Source: Acidobacteriota bacterium
GTDB taxonomy: Bacteria; Acidobacteriota; JAAYUB01
NCBI GenBank assembly: GCA_029565065.1
Contig: JAKQOW010000107.1
Coordinates: 1-62,242, forward strand
Direction of reading: 5' to 3'
DNA length: 62,242 nucleotides
Position numbers and translations under genes: made by a program. Under the pieces are notes generated by a model. The model saw only the letters and a list, made by a program, of their open reading frames with translations, did not search any database and was not told the DNA's origin. Below, piece by piece: positions 1-9,919 of the stretch (position 1 is its first letter; every line of letters begins with the position of its first letter).

Positions 1-129
1 CCGGTGCCGATTGATGGAGATCGGACGAAGCACAACGCGACCGGTGCAGGCAGCAAGCCGAATCAAAAGGCAGGGAGAAAAATGCCAACTCATTTGAAAA
101 ATACGAAAAGGCCCCTTGACATCCACATA

Positions 130-370
130 GCAGCCAGGGGCGGCGCCCCTGGTCCGGCGGTGATGCGTCCGTCGAATGATCGAATCACCCGGAGCCCCAC
201 CGGGGCGACATCGGGCATCCCGGAAACCGACCGGGCGGGCTCATGAGGGCGCGTTGCCGCCGCCATTATGCATGGTTCATGTGCCGCCCCGGTGGGGCTC
301 AAGGCGGAGAAAAGGCCGATTTATCTGGGTTTCCGGCTTACCAGGGGCGGCGCCCCTGGCTAATGAATTC
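130..370. repeat. Inverted pair of double-hairpin modules
   Basis: A 19-nt near-perfect palindrome (CCAGGGGCG, one base, CGCCCCTGG) occurs at 134-152 and again at 341-359. Inside this pair lies a second hairpin sequence, GAGCCCCACCGGGGCG, at 192-207 and in reverse complement at 285-300. The region is therefore two two-hairpin modules facing each other around a centre near 245. No gene with a ribosome binding site was found in 1-706. The modules resemble REP-type palindromes in design. A similar opposed pair with a different stem sequence lies at 60261-60609. Function is unknown; transcript 3'-end protection or a non-autonomous mobile repeat are both possible. Confidence 0.75.
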
Positions 371-424
371 CGGCCCTAGCGGGCCGGGATCGTGCCCGGA
401 CGCCGCCGCCTGCCGGCCATTAGC

Positions 425-595
425 GCGTGCTTGTGATCGTGCTCGTAATCGTGATCGTCATCGTCATCGCAATCGTAATCGAGGCTCGAGACTCGAGGCT
501 CGTTCCCAACGATCAACCATCAACCATAAACCATCAACGGTTCCGGACATCGCACATCGGATTTCGTGCTCGTAATCGTGATCGTGCTCGTGAGC
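425..595. repeat. Hexamer-array repeat island 1
   Basis: Degenerate tandem hexamers of the type TCGTAA/TCGTGA/TCGTCA run from 425 to 481. They are followed by a GGCTCGAGACTCGAGGCTCG block (482-501), a short ATCAACCAT array and a second hexamer run at 558-595. The same block order recurs at 14122-14240 and about 60725-60780. The six-base period gives artificial Arg/Asn/His or Asp/Tyr/Glu repeats when translated, so it is not coding. The island ends about 110 bp before the start of the glycosidase gene. Confidence 0.8.
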
Positions 596-706
596 GTCCT
601 CGCTTGATCGGTTTTCGCCATCCCCCGGGCTTGGCAATCCGGATGGGCTGGCTTATGATGGGGAGGATGTCAACCGATACATGAACCTGACGCGGAGGGT
701 GCGATC

Positions 707-3700
707 GTGGGCGGACGGTCAATCGTGCGGTGGACGGCGGCGGCCGTCATCCTGCTCCACGCCGCCGCCGGTGCGGCGGTGGCGCAACTCCAGCCCGTCC
801 GCGTGGGCTTCCTGGGCGCGGAGAGCGCCGAGACGCTGGACGCGGAGGGCGCGGCGGCGTTGCGCGCCCTGAACGCCCGGCCCGGCGTGGAGGCCCGCTT
901 CATCCCGCTGGCGGGGCTTGCGCCCGGCAGCGCCGCGCTGGCCGAGTGCGACGTGCTCTGGTACCATCGCGGCGCGACCGGAGAGCTGGCCGCGGCGGAG
1001 CGGGCGCCGGAGTTTGTAGCGGCCTTGCGCCAGCGGATCGAGGCGGGCGCCGGACTGCTGCTGACGCTGGACGCGCTGCGGCTGCTGCCGGAGCTGGGGC
1101 TGGAGGACGCGCCGCCCGACGTCCGCGACGTGGCGGTGAACGATGAAGGCTACGGCCGCCGGCGCGGCCTGCACGCCTTCCGCGCCCACCCGATCTTCGC
1201 CGGGCTCCACGGCGGCGCCATGCTTTGGGACGCCGACGCCGACCACGCCTGCCGCCAGGTGGGCTGGTTCGGTGACCGCGTCCCCCGCGGCCGGGTGGCG
1301 GCGGTGGACTGGGGCTATGTCCGCCTGTACGAGGACGCCAAACTGACCGTCGAATACGAGACGGGCGCCGGGCGCGTGCTGGCGGTGGGCGCCTACGCCT
1401 GGTTCGCGCCGCCCAACCGCGAGCGCCGGAACCTGGAGCTCTTGCTGGACAACTGCCTGGGCTACCTCGCCGGGCGGATGACGACGGCGGCCCGCGACCA
1501 CTGGACCTACGGCGTGCCGCAGGTCGAGGCGCGCGGCCGGGCCTCCGGCCGGCTGCGGCCGCCGCCGCCGCGGCCGTGGCGGCGGCCCGACGACGCCATG
1601 GTGCTGCGGAGCCCGCTCGCCGCCGACGCGCCGTGGGATCTGGCCGGGCGGCGGATCCTGGTGATGGGCCGCGAGCCGGGCGGCATCGAGGAGATCTGGG
1701 CCCATCCGCTGATGGCCTTCCGCGACATTGAGGCGGCGCTCCGGATCGGCGGGGACGCCGCGCCGCTGGCGCCGCTCGGCGGGGAGCGCCCCGAGATCGA
1801 GATCCGTCCCGAGTCGGTCACCCGCATCTACCGCTTCCGGCGGGCATTCCTGAAGGAGGTGATCACGGCCGATCCGTCGGCGCCGGTGGCGGTGGTCCAC
1901 TACGAGTACCGGGGCCTCCACCCGGCGGAGCTGGTGGTGAGCGTCACAAGCAACCTGCGCCTCATGTGGCCGTACTCGGAGCGGGTCTGGGGCACTCTCA
2001 CCCATGCGTGGGACGACGGACTCGGCGCCCTGCTGGTGCAGGACGGCGGCGAGCGCGCCGCGGCGGTGATCGGCGCCAACCGCCGCCCCATCCAGGCGCT
2101 GGCGGGCCGCTACGACGGCTTCGGCGGCGGCGGGGCCGACTGGCGCGGCACGCCAACCGAGCGGCTGCAGGTGGGCGCGCTGTTCCGCTTCCGCCTGGCG
2201 CCCAACGACAACCTGGACCTGGTCATGGCCGCCTCCGGGGAGGGGCTCGCCGACGCCGAGGCCGCCTACCGGACGGCGGTGGCCGATCCTGAAACGGTGC
2301 ACGCGGCGGCGGCGCGGCATGCCCGCGACCTGCTGGCCCGGTCCACCGCGGTCACCACGCCGGATCCGGTGTTCAACGAGGGCTATCGCTGGGCGCTGGT
2401 GGGCGCCGACCGGTTCCTCGCCGACACGCCCCGGCTGGGGCTGTCGCTGCTGGCCGGCTTCGCCACCACCGCCGCCGGCTGGGACGGCGGCCACGCCGTG
2501 AACGGCCGGCCGGGCTACGCCTGGTACTTCGGCCGCGACGGCCAGTGGGCCGGTCTGGCGCTGGCCGGCTACGGCGACTTCGCGGCGGTCCGGTCGGTGC
2601 TGGAACTCTACGGGCGCCTCCAGGCGGCGGACGGCAAGGTCTTCCACGAGGCCACCACGAGCGGGGTCGTCCACTACGACGCCGCCGACGCCACGCCGCT
2701 GTACGTGGTGCTGGCCGGCCGCTACCTGCGCGCTTCGGGCGACCTGGCGTTTATCCGCGCCGCCTGGCCGAACCTGAAGCGCGCGCTCGACTTCTGCTCT
2801 GCCACCGACACCGACGGCGACGGGCTCATCGAGAACACCCGGGTGGGGCACGGCTGGGTGGAGGGGGGCGCCCTGTACGGCGCTCACACTACCCTGTACC
2901 TGGCCGCGTGCTGGGGCGCGGCGCTGGAGGCCGCCGCCGAGATGGCCGCGGCGCAGGGGCTGGCCGACGAGGCGGAGCGCTACGGCGCGGCCGCGCTGGC
3001 GGTGCGCCGGCGCATCAACACCGACTTCTGGAACGGCGCGCTCCGCTCGCTGTACTACGGCAAGCTCCGTGACGGACGCTACAACACCGAGCCGACGGTG
3101 CTGCCGGCGGTGGCGCTGCTCTTCGGGCTGGTGGACGCCGACAAGGCGCCGCCCATGCTGGACCGGTGGGCGGGGAACGAGTTCTCCGCCGACTGGGGCG
3201 TGCGCATCGTGGGGGCGCGCAGCCCGCTGTTCAACCCGCGCGGCTACCACACCGGCAGCGTTTGGCCGCTCTTCACCGGCTGGACCGCGCTGGCCGAGTA
3301 TCGCTACGGCCGTCCGCTGGCCGGGTTCAGCCATCTAATGGGTACGCTGGGGATCTACCGGCACTGGGCCCGCGGCTTCGTCGAGGAGGTCATGGACGGC
3401 GAGGTGTGCCGGCCGTCGGGAGTCTGTCCGCACCAGTGCTGGTCCGAGACCATGGTCCTGCAGCCGGTCCTCGAGGGGATGCTGGGCCTGCGCCCCGCCG
3501 CGCTGGCCCACCGGGTGGAGCTGGCGCCGGCCTTCCCGGCCCACTGGGATCGCGTGAGCGTGGAGCGGCTCCGCGTGGGCGGGCACGTGCTGCATCTGGC
3601 CCTGGAGCGCGGCGCGGACGCCAGCGTCTACACCTTCACCCACACGGGCGAGGCGCCGCTGGAGATCCGTTTCCGGCCGCTGCTCCCCGCCGGCACGCGG

Positions 3701-4159
3701 GTGGGCCGGGTGCGTCTAGACGGCGCCCTCGCCGACGCCGGCGCGGCCGACGGCCCCGACGGCGTCCGACTGGACATCACCGTCCGCGTCTATCGCCGGA
3801 CGACGCTGGAGATCCGCCACGCCCTGGGGCCGGAGCTGGTGCCGCCGGTGCCCCGGCCGGTGCCGGGCGACGTCTCGGGCGCCTTCCGCGTGGTGGATGC
3901 CGCCTTCGCCGGCGGCGCGCTCACCGTGCGCCTGCAGGGGCGTCCCGGCAGCCGGGAGACCCTGGAGCTGGCGCCGGGCGCGTGGACCGTCGCGGCGGTG
4001 GAGGGAGCGGCGCGGGCGCCGGACGCCGGCGGGCCGGTCCGGCTGTGGGTGGATTTCCCGGCCGGCGACGCCCCGTGGCTGGACCACACGGTGACCGTGC
4101 GCCTGACGGCGCCGCCGCCCGAACCAGAGCCCGGGGGACGGAGAGGAGGCCGGCGATGA
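707..4159 (+). CDS. Secreted (alpha/alpha)6 glycosidase with N-terminal ThuA-like domain
   Basis: Starts at GTG 707, eight bases after a GGAGG. Residues 1-26 form a Sec signal peptide. Residues of about 27-290 resemble a ThuA/glutamine-amidotransferase-like fold, followed by a beta-sandwich region (about 330-540), a six-hairpin glycosidase barrel of the GH15/GH63/glycogen-debranching type (about 560-960) and C-terminal beta domains. The barrel carries a DTDGDGLIEN segment. Glu719 in GWVEGG aligns with Glu471 of the paralogue at 14794, and Glu893/894 lie in a second conserved stretch; these are candidate catalytic acids by position only. The product should act on an alpha-glucan or glycoside in the periplasm or outside. 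The stop overlaps the next gene's start (ATGA), so the two are translationally coupled. Substrate cannot be read from the sequence. Confidence 0.7.
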   Translation: MGGRSIVRWTAAAVILLHAAAGAAVAQLQPVRVGFLGAESAETLDAEGAAALRALNARPGVEARFIPLAGLAPGSAALAECDVLWYHRGATGELAAAERAPEFVAALRQRIEAGAGLLLTLDALRLLPELGLEDAPPDVRDVAVNDEGYGRRRGLHAFRAHPIFAGLHGGAMLWDADADHACRQVGWFGDRVPRGRVAAVDWGYVRLYEDAKLTVEYETGAGRVLAVGAYAWFAPPNRERRNLELLLDNCLGYLAGRMTTAARDHWTYGVPQVEARGRASGRLRPPPPRPWRRPDDAMVLRSPLAADAPWDLAGRRILVMGREPGGIEEIWAHPLMAFRDIEAALRIGGDAAPLAPLGGERPEIEIRPESVTRIYRFRRAFLKEVITADPSAPVAVVHYEYRGLHPAELVVSVTSNLRLMWPYSERVWGTLTHAWDDGLGALLVQDGGERAAAVIGANRRPIQALAGRYDGFGGGGADWRGTPTERLQVGALFRFRLAPNDNLDLVMAASGEGLADAEAAYRTAVADPETVHAAAARHARDLLARSTAVTTPDPVFNEGYRWALVGADRFLADTPRLGLSLLAGFATTAAGWDGGHAVNGRPGYAWYFGRDGQWAGLALAGYGDFAAVRSVLELYGRLQAADGKVFHEATTSGVVHYDAADATPLYVVLAGRYLRASGDLAFIRAAWPNLKRALDFCSATDTDGDGLIENTRVGHGWVEGGALYGAHTTLYLAACWGAALEAAAEMAAAQGLADEAERYGAAALAVRRRINTDFWNGALRSLYYGKLRDGRYNTEPTVLPAVALLFGLVDADKAPPMLDRWAGNEFSADWGVRIVGARSPLFNPRGYHTGSVWPLFTGWTALAEYRYGRPLAGFSHLMGTLGIYRHWARGFVEEVMDGEVCRPSGVCPHQCWSETMVLQPVLEGMLGLRPAALAHRVELAPAFPAHWDRVSVERLRVGGHVLHLALERGADASVYTFTHTGEAPLEIRFRPLLPAGTRVGRVRLDGALADAGAADGPDGVRLDITVRVYRRTTLEIRHALGPELVPPVPRPVPGDVSGAFRVVDAAFAGGALTVRLQGRPGSRETLELAPGAWTVAAVEGAARAPDAGGPVRLWVDFPAGDAPWLDHTVTVRLTAPPPEPEPGGRRGGRR

Positions 4160-6243
4160 AACGCGTGCTGATTCTCGCGGGACTGTTCGCCACGCTGGCT
4201 GCCGCGGCGGCGGCCGCCGACTGGCACGGCGCGCTGTCGGCGAATCGCGACGCGCCGCTGTACACCACGTACGCCGCGGCGCCGGCGCGCTCGGAGTACC
4301 GGCTGGACCACGCCTACCAGTTCATGTGGTTCGACGACGGACGCGGCCTCGAGTTTTTCAGCGAGGCGGGCGGCAGCCTCGGCATCGCCTTCCGCTGCCG
4401 CGGCCGGCTGGTCCACCGGTTGGAGGAGTATTGGGAACAGCCGGTGATCACCGCCTCGTACAGCGACCGGGTGCGCGCCACGGCCCGCCCCTTCCGGGAC
4501 ATCCGGCTGGACCTCGTGTTCGTGGTGCACAGCTCCCGCGCCGCGCTGCTCGAGGTGACGCTCACCAACGACGGCGGACAGGCTGCCGCCGTAACCGTCT
4601 ATCCCCTCTTCCACCGCCTGGCGGGCGGCCTGGAGGCGCCGGCGCTGCTGCCGGGCTGGGACGGTCTGGCCTTCCGCCACCGGGAACCCCGCGACGCATG
4701 GATGATCGAGCACGAGATCCCCGTCGTGGAAGACCAGCAGGACATGCTGCTCCTGGACGCCATGGCCGACGGCTGGGGCGGCTACGACGCGCTGGAGGCG
4801 CCGCCGGCGGGCGCGGCCGCCTGGCGCGCCGACGCCGCCCAGCCGGAGCTCGGCCGGCGACTGCCGGAGGCGGGCGCGCCCGTGCTGGCGCTGCAGAAGA
4901 ACCTGGCGATCGCGCCGGGCCAGGCGGCGCGACTGCGGGTGGTCCGCGCGGCGGGGCCGGCGGGCGATCCGCCGGCGGAGACCGAGGCGGCGGCCCGGGC
5001 GGCGCTGGGGCTGGACCTGGCCGCGGCGGAGGCCGAATCGGCCGCCGCCTACGCGCGGATTCCGGAGCCGAAGGGCCTGTCGGCGGACGAGGCGGCCGTG
5101 TACTGGCAGGCGTTCAGCCTGTTCCGCCAGTGCCTGATGTCCCCCGAAGGTAAGTGCCGTACGAACTACTACGTCTTCTCCCGCGAGCCGCGCTGGGGCT
5201 GGGGCTACGGTGGACAGGTCTTTCACGAGAGCCTGGTCATGCTCGCCGGAGCGCTCATGGACCCGGCCGCCGCGCTGGACTCGCAGCGCGTCTTCATCGA
5301 CCGGCAGGGGCTCGACGGCTACATCAACTACCGCACCGGTCCGTACCTGGACGAGACCATCCCCACCGGCGGACGCCCCACCTCGGCGGCGCCCTGGTTC
5401 AACTGGACGAACCGGGAACTGTACCGGCAGACCGGCGACCGGCAGTTTCTGGCGGAGGCGTACGCCGCCGGCGTCAAGTTTTACCGGTTCTGGCCGGCGC
5501 AGCGCGACACCGACGGCGACGGCCTCTGCGAGTGGGGCGGTTACGGCGAGCTGGAATCGGTGCGCGACGCGCGCGTGGCGGTGTGGGACCGGGTGGGCAA
5601 ACCCGACCGACTGGAGGCCGCCGACCTGAACATCCTGCTGGTGGCCGAGGCGGACGCCCTGGCCGACATGGCGGCGGAACTGGGCCTGGCCGGCGAAGCC
5701 GAGAGCTGGCGGGCCGAGGCGAAGGCGCGGACCGAGCGGATCAACCAGACCTTCTGGGATGCGGCGACTGGCTTCTACTACCACGTGGACAAGGCCGACC
5801 ACGACTTCACCCTGAACGCGCCCGACGACCTGAAGGTGAAGGAGATCATCGGCTTCCTGGCGCTCTGGGCCGGCGTGGCCACGCCCGAACAGGCGGCGCG
5901 GCTGCGGGAACACGTGAACAACCCGGCGACGTTCCGGCGGGAGTTCGGCGTGCCCAGCCTCGCCGCCGACGATCCCGACTACAACCCCATGGGCTACTGG
6001 AACGGCCCCGTCTGGGTGCCGTGGCAGTACCTGGTGTTCCACGGCCTGGTGCGCTACCACTTCCACCGCGAGGCGAGGGAGCTGGCCGACCGGGTCGCGG
6101 CCGCCGTGGCGTGGCAGCTCAGGGCGAACCACAGCTTCTGGGAGTTCTACTCCGCCGACGACCGCCAGGCCGGCTGGAACCGGCAGTACATCTGGACGGC
6201 CCTGGCCGCCCGGCTGCTCCTCGAGCGGCAGGAATTGCGGTGA
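4156..6243 (+). CDS. Secreted MGH1/GH63-like glycoside hydrolase
   Basis: ATG at 4156 overlaps the upstream stop and has GGAGG in the upstream coding end. A signal peptide covers about residues 1-21 (ends AAAAAAADW). An N-terminal beta-sandwich precedes an (alpha/alpha)6 domain (from about residue 320) with typical GH63/MGH1 signatures: WGWGYGGQVFHES, DTDGDGLCEWGG, MGYWNGPVWVPWQY and a C-terminal WNRQYIWTALAAR. Length is 695 residues. It is exported like its partner and probably shares the substrate. The stop codon lies in the first unit of a GTGAATGGG tandem array, so the gene's 3' boundary coincides with a repeat island. Confidence 0.7.
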   Translation: MKRVLILAGLFATLAAAAAAADWHGALSANRDAPLYTTYAAAPARSEYRLDHAYQFMWFDDGRGLEFFSEAGGSLGIAFRCRGRLVHRLEEYWEQPVITASYSDRVRATARPFRDIRLDLVFVVHSSRAALLEVTLTNDGGQAAAVTVYPLFHRLAGGLEAPALLPGWDGLAFRHREPRDAWMIEHEIPVVEDQQDMLLLDAMADGWGGYDALEAPPAGAAAWRADAAQPELGRRLPEAGAPVLALQKNLAIAPGQAARLRVVRAAGPAGDPPAETEAAARAALGLDLAAAEAESAAAYARIPEPKGLSADEAAVYWQAFSLFRQCLMSPEGKCRTNYYVFSREPRWGWGYGGQVFHESLVMLAGALMDPAAALDSQRVFIDRQGLDGYINYRTGPYLDETIPTGGRPTSAAPWFNWTNRELYRQTGDRQFLAEAYAAGVKFYRFWPAQRDTDGDGLCEWGGYGELESVRDARVAVWDRVGKPDRLEAADLNILLVAEADALADMAAELGLAGEAESWRAEAKARTERINQTFWDAATGFYYHVDKADHDFTLNAPDDLKVKEIIGFLALWAGVATPEQAARLREHVNNPATFRREFGVPSLAADDPDYNPMGYWNGPVWVPWQYLVFHGLVRYHFHREARELADRVAAAVAWQLRANHSFWEFYSADDRQAGWNRQYIWTALAARLLLERQELR

Positions 6244-6594
6244 ATGGGGGAACGGGTGAATGGGTGAGTAGGTGAATGGGTGAATAGGTATCCGTGCTCG
6301 TAATTCGTAATCGTCATCGTAATCGTGATCGTAATCGTAATCGTGCCTCGACTCGGGTTGCCCACCACAAAGTCACAAAGGACACGAAGAAGTCATTTTT
6401 CATTGATCCACAATCATCCATCAACTATCAACTGATTCTGAATCTGGAACCTTCGAACTTGTGAACCTGCGAACCTTCAAACAGTTCAATCACGATTACG
6501 AGTACGATTACGAATTACGATTACGGGCACGATATCCGATGTCCGACGTCAGCGGGTTGGGAACGAGGCTCGAGATACGGGCCTCGTTCCCATC
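6242..6594. repeat. Composite repeat island, copy A
   Basis: Reading left to right: a GGTGAATGGG-type array (6242-6292), a TCGTAA hexamer array (6293-6345), a core of about 140 bp (6346-6486) containing CACCACAAAGTCACAAAGGA and CATTTTTCATTGATCCACAA, then hexamers in inverted orientation (6487-6531), an ATCCGATGTCCGA segment and a final GGCTCGAG block. The core matches the reverse complement of 12207-12332 over nearly its full length, and part of it recurs at 14440-14525. No coding potential is seen. From 6595 to 6878 there is only the promoter region of the next gene. Confidence 0.8.
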
Positions 6595-6689
6595 CTGACA
6601 GTTTCGCGCCCGTATCGGTCCCCCGCGACGATTTCCTCGTGCCCTTCCAATGCTCGGATCCGAGAGACCTCATCGGCCTCTCTTGTTAT

Positions 6690-6718
6690 TTGTCGGCTCG
6701 CGTGTTTGATGCTATATT
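6690..6718 (+). promoter_or_regulatory. Putative sigma-70 promoter for the DUF1254 pair
   Basis: A TTGTCG at 6690-6695 and a TATATT at 6713-6718 are separated by 17 bp, in a short AT-richer stretch of otherwise GC-rich DNA. It leaves a leader of about 150 nt before the start at 6879. This is a by-eye match only. Confidence 0.4.
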
Positions 6719-6878
6719 GTCAATCACGTAATTCCCCACCCCGGACGCTTTTCGCTGCGACATCACCACGACCGGGTCGGACGTCGGGAGGGTGTTCCGG
6801 TTTGATACCGCACGGGCTTTTCGTGCGAGCGACCCGTGAATTCACGACGACAAAATGAATTTAGAAGGAAGGCAGAAT

Positions 6879-8405
6879 ATGAGAACAACACGCTCCCAGA
6901 CGTTCCTCACCGCTGCGCTGGCCGCCGCGCTGGCGTTCACCACAATCGCCATCCAGGCGCAGACCCCGCCGAAGATGAAGATGACGACGGACATTCCGCC
7001 GCAGATCACCACGCCGGATTCCGTCGAGACCCGCCTGGGCACGCTCAGGTTCTTCGACGGCTTTCCGGACGATGCCACCGTGGAGAAGGTCTACGACAAC
7101 CTCGACTTCTCGCGCGGCGTGCAGGCCTTCCTCAACGCCATGCCCGGCGCGTCGGTCTATGCCGTGCGCGAAGGTCTGCGCAGCCAGGGCGCCGACAACC
7201 AGACCGTGCTCATCATGGAGACGCTGATGGACTCGAAGTCGCTGTTCCTGACGCCGAACTCCGAGACCGTCTACAGCATGATGTGGCTGGACTTGAAGGA
7301 CGGCCCACTGGTCATCGAAACTCCGCCGAACATCCTCGGGATCATCGATGACCACTGGTTCAACTACGTCGGCGACGTGGGCAACGCCGGACCGGACAAG
7401 GGCAAGGGCGGGAAATTCCTGCTGTTGCCGCCCGGCTACCTGGGCGATGTGCCCGAAGGTTACTTCGTCTTCCGCTCCGCCACGTTCGGCAATCTCTTCT
7501 TCTGGCGCGGCTTCCTGGTGAACGGCGACTCCCGGCCGGCCGTCGAGAGCACCAAGAAATTCGCCAAGGTCTATCCGCTGGCGAAGGCGGACAATCCGCC
7601 GCCGATGACATTCATCAACGTCTCCGGGAAGGCGTTCAACACGATTCATGCGAACGACTTCATGTTCTTCGAGGAGGTCAACCATATCGTGCAGGAGGAA
7701 CCCAGCGAAGCGCTCAATCCGGAAACGCTCGGCCTGCTGGCCGCCATCGGCATCGAGAAGGGAAAGCCCTTCGCCCCGGATGCGCGCATGAAGCGGATTC
7801 TCACCGAGGCCGCGACCGTGGGCAACGCCACCGCGCGGGCCATCGTCTTCAGGAGCCGCCTCAAGGACGCGCAGCTCTACCCGAACAGCGCGTGGAGCAC
7901 GCCGTTCATCGGCGGCAGCCACGAATTTCTCTCGCAGCCGGGCGTGCGCAACCTCGATGCGCGCACCTTCTTCTTTTACTATGCGACCGGCATCACCCCG
8001 GCGATGGCCGCGAAGATGGTGGGCGTCGGTTCGCAATATGCCGTCGCCTTCGTGGATTCCGAAGGCGCGGGGCTCGACGGCGGCAAGACCTACAAGGTGC
8101 ATCTGCCGCCCAACATCCCGGCGAAGAACTTCTGGTCGTTCGTCATCTATGACAACCAGACGCGCTCCATGCTGCAAACCGACGCGCAGTTCCCGAGCAT
8201 CGGCAGCCAGTCCAAGGGAATCGTCATCAATCCCGACACCTCGGTGGACGTTTACTTCGGCCCGACCGCGCCGACTGGGCACGAGGCGAACTGGGTGCAG
8301 ACCGTTCCCGGCAAGGGCTGGAACGTCATCCTGCGACTCTACGGCCCCATGCAGCCGTGGTTCGACAAAACCTGGAAACCCGGCGAGATCGAATGGGTGA
8401 AATGA
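6879..8405 (+). CDS. Exported DUF1254/DUF1214 protein 1
   Basis: The start at 6879 is preferred over the in-frame ATG at 6855 because AGAAGGAAGG sits six bases upstream. The signal peptide ends near AIQAQ. An N-terminal DUF1254 domain contains TPNSETVYSMMWLDL and a C-terminal DUF1214 domain contains VHLPPNIPAKNFWSFVIYD. The family is widespread and exported, but its biochemical role is not established. A second family member follows 32 bp downstream in the same orientation, so the two form a tandem operon. They share the TPNS[ED]T.YS motif and the C-terminal FWS..[IM]Y.. motif, but are clearly diverged. Confidence 0.85.
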   Translation: MRTTRSQTFLTAALAAALAFTTIAIQAQTPPKMKMTTDIPPQITTPDSVETRLGTLRFFDGFPDDATVEKVYDNLDFSRGVQAFLNAMPGASVYAVREGLRSQGADNQTVLIMETLMDSKSLFLTPNSETVYSMMWLDLKDGPLVIETPPNILGIIDDHWFNYVGDVGNAGPDKGKGGKFLLLPPGYLGDVPEGYFVFRSATFGNLFFWRGFLVNGDSRPAVESTKKFAKVYPLAKADNPPPMTFINVSGKAFNTIHANDFMFFEEVNHIVQEEPSEALNPETLGLLAAIGIEKGKPFAPDARMKRILTEAATVGNATARAIVFRSRLKDAQLYPNSAWSTPFIGGSHEFLSQPGVRNLDARTFFFYYATGITPAMAAKMVGVGSQYAVAFVDSEGAGLDGGKTYKVHLPPNIPAKNFWSFVIYDNQTRSMLQTDAQFPSIGSQSKGIVINPDTSVDVYFGPTAPTGHEANWVQTVPGKGWNVILRLYGPMQPWFDKTWKPGEIEWVK

Positions 8406-8437
8406 ACCCGCCATTCAATCAACGAAAGGACAAAGAT

Positions 8438-9847
8438 ATGAAAATAAAACGCACCCAGATGTTACTCGCCGCCGCCCTCTTGGGCGCGCTGGCATTCACG
8501 TACGTCGGCGCGGCAGACGTCACACCTGCGGAAGCCCGGGCCATCGCCAGGGAAGCCTACATCTACGGCTTCCCGGTGGTGGACAACTATCGCATCCAGT
8601 ACGCCTACTTCGTGAACCAACAGAGCCCGGAATACAAGGCGCCCTGGAACGAGATCCGTAACATCCCGCGCGTCTTCACGCCCGAAGACAAAGCGATCCA
8701 GACGCCGAATTCCGACACGCCCTATTCTTTTACGGGACTGGACCTGCGCGCCGAGCCCATGGTGCTGACCATCCCGCCGATCGAAGAGGACCGGTATTTC
8801 TCGGTGCAGTTGATCGACCTCTACACGCACAACTTTGCCTATCTCGGCAGCCGCACCACCGGCAACGGCGGCGGAAACTTTCTGATCGCCGGTCCGGGCT
8901 GGAAAGGCTCCGAACCCAAGGGCATCGCGAAGGTGATCCGGTCGGAAACCGAACTGGTCTTCGCCCCCTATCGCACGCAGCTTTTCAACCCAGGCGACCT
9001 CGATAACGTCAAGAAGGTCCAAGCCGGCTACAAAGTCCAGCCGCTCTCCGCCTTTCTCGGGAAAGCCGCGCCCGCAGCCGCGCCGAAAATCGAATTCCTG
9101 ACTCCGCTCACCTCCGACCGGCAGAAGAGTTCTCTGGAATTCTTCCAAATTCTCAACTTCGCGCTGCAGTTCTGTCCGCCAAATCCGTCTGAAGAGGGGT
9201 TGCTGGCGAGGTTTGCCAAAATCGGTGTGGGCGCCGGGAAGAAATTCGACTTCGCCAGCCTGACGCCCGAAATGAGAGAGGCCATCGCCGGCGGCGTGGT
9301 GGACGCGTGGACGGAATTTGAGGCCTTCATGAAAAACGAGGTGAACACCGGCAAGGTGACCAGCGGCGACGTGTTTGGCACCCGGGAATACTTGAAGAAC
9401 AACTACCTGTACCGCATGACCGGTGCGGTGCTGGGCATCTATGGCAACTCGAAGGAGGAAGCCATGTACCCCATGTATCGGGTTGACGCGGCGGGGAAAG
9501 CCCTGGACGCGGCGCAGCACCGATACACCCTGCACTTCCCGCCGGGCCAGCTTCCACCGGTCAACGCATTCTGGTCGCTGACGATGTATGAACTGCCGTC
9601 GAGCCTGTTGGTGGCCAACCCCCTCAACCGCTACCTGATCAACTCACCCATGCTTCTCAATCTCAGGAAGGACGCGGACGGCGGCCTGACACTGTACATC
9701 CAGAACGAGTCGCCCGGGCCGGACAAGGAAAGCAACTGGCTCCCCGCGCCGAAAGGGCCGTTCTGGTGCGCCCTGCGCCTCTACTGGCCCAAAGCCGAAG
9801 CACTGGACGGCAAGTGGACCGCACCACCGGTCGTAAAGGCGGAGTAG
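8438..9847 (+). CDS. Exported DUF1254/DUF1214 protein 2
   Basis: Start chosen at 8438, where GAAAGGA lies seven bases upstream; upstream in-frame codons would overlap the preceding gene. The signal peptide ends near YVGAAD. DUF1254 follows directly (EAYIYGFPVVDNYRIQYAYF, TPNSDTPYSFTGLDLR), then DUF1214 (LHFPPGQLPPVNAFWSLTMY) near the C terminus. It is 469 residues, usual for the two-domain form. It is the second gene of a two-gene operon. No catalytic residues can be assigned. Confidence 0.85.
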   Translation: MKIKRTQMLLAAALLGALAFTYVGAADVTPAEARAIAREAYIYGFPVVDNYRIQYAYFVNQQSPEYKAPWNEIRNIPRVFTPEDKAIQTPNSDTPYSFTGLDLRAEPMVLTIPPIEEDRYFSVQLIDLYTHNFAYLGSRTTGNGGGNFLIAGPGWKGSEPKGIAKVIRSETELVFAPYRTQLFNPGDLDNVKKVQAGYKVQPLSAFLGKAAPAAAPKIEFLTPLTSDRQKSSLEFFQILNFALQFCPPNPSEEGLLARFAKIGVGAGKKFDFASLTPEMREAIAGGVVDAWTEFEAFMKNEVNTGKVTSGDVFGTREYLKNNYLYRMTGAVLGIYGNSKEEAMYPMYRVDAAGKALDAAQHRYTLHFPPGQLPPVNAFWSLTMYELPSSLLVANPLNRYLINSPMLLNLRKDADGGLTLYIQNESPGPDKESNWLPAPKGPFWCALRLYWPKAEALDGKWTAPPVVKAE

Positions 9848-9919
9848 CCTATCAGTCGGAGATAGGACAATAACGGAAGTGAGGATCAAGGAGGATCCGC
9901 CGGCACGAGCGCAGCCTGA

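Noticed and set aside
425..595. Hexamer arrays as coding for Arg/Asn/His or Asp/Tyr/Glu repeat proteins
   Set aside because: Six-base periodicity leaves all frames open by chance; there is no ribosome binding site and the same arrays recur in both orientations.
719..3334. Very long open frame on the minus strand (and similar ones opposite other genes, e.g. 3790-6132 and 33658-36156)
   Set aside because: Antisense shadows of GC-rich genes. Translations are low-complexity Arg/Gly/Pro/His-rich with no motifs, and the opposite strand encodes recognisable proteins.
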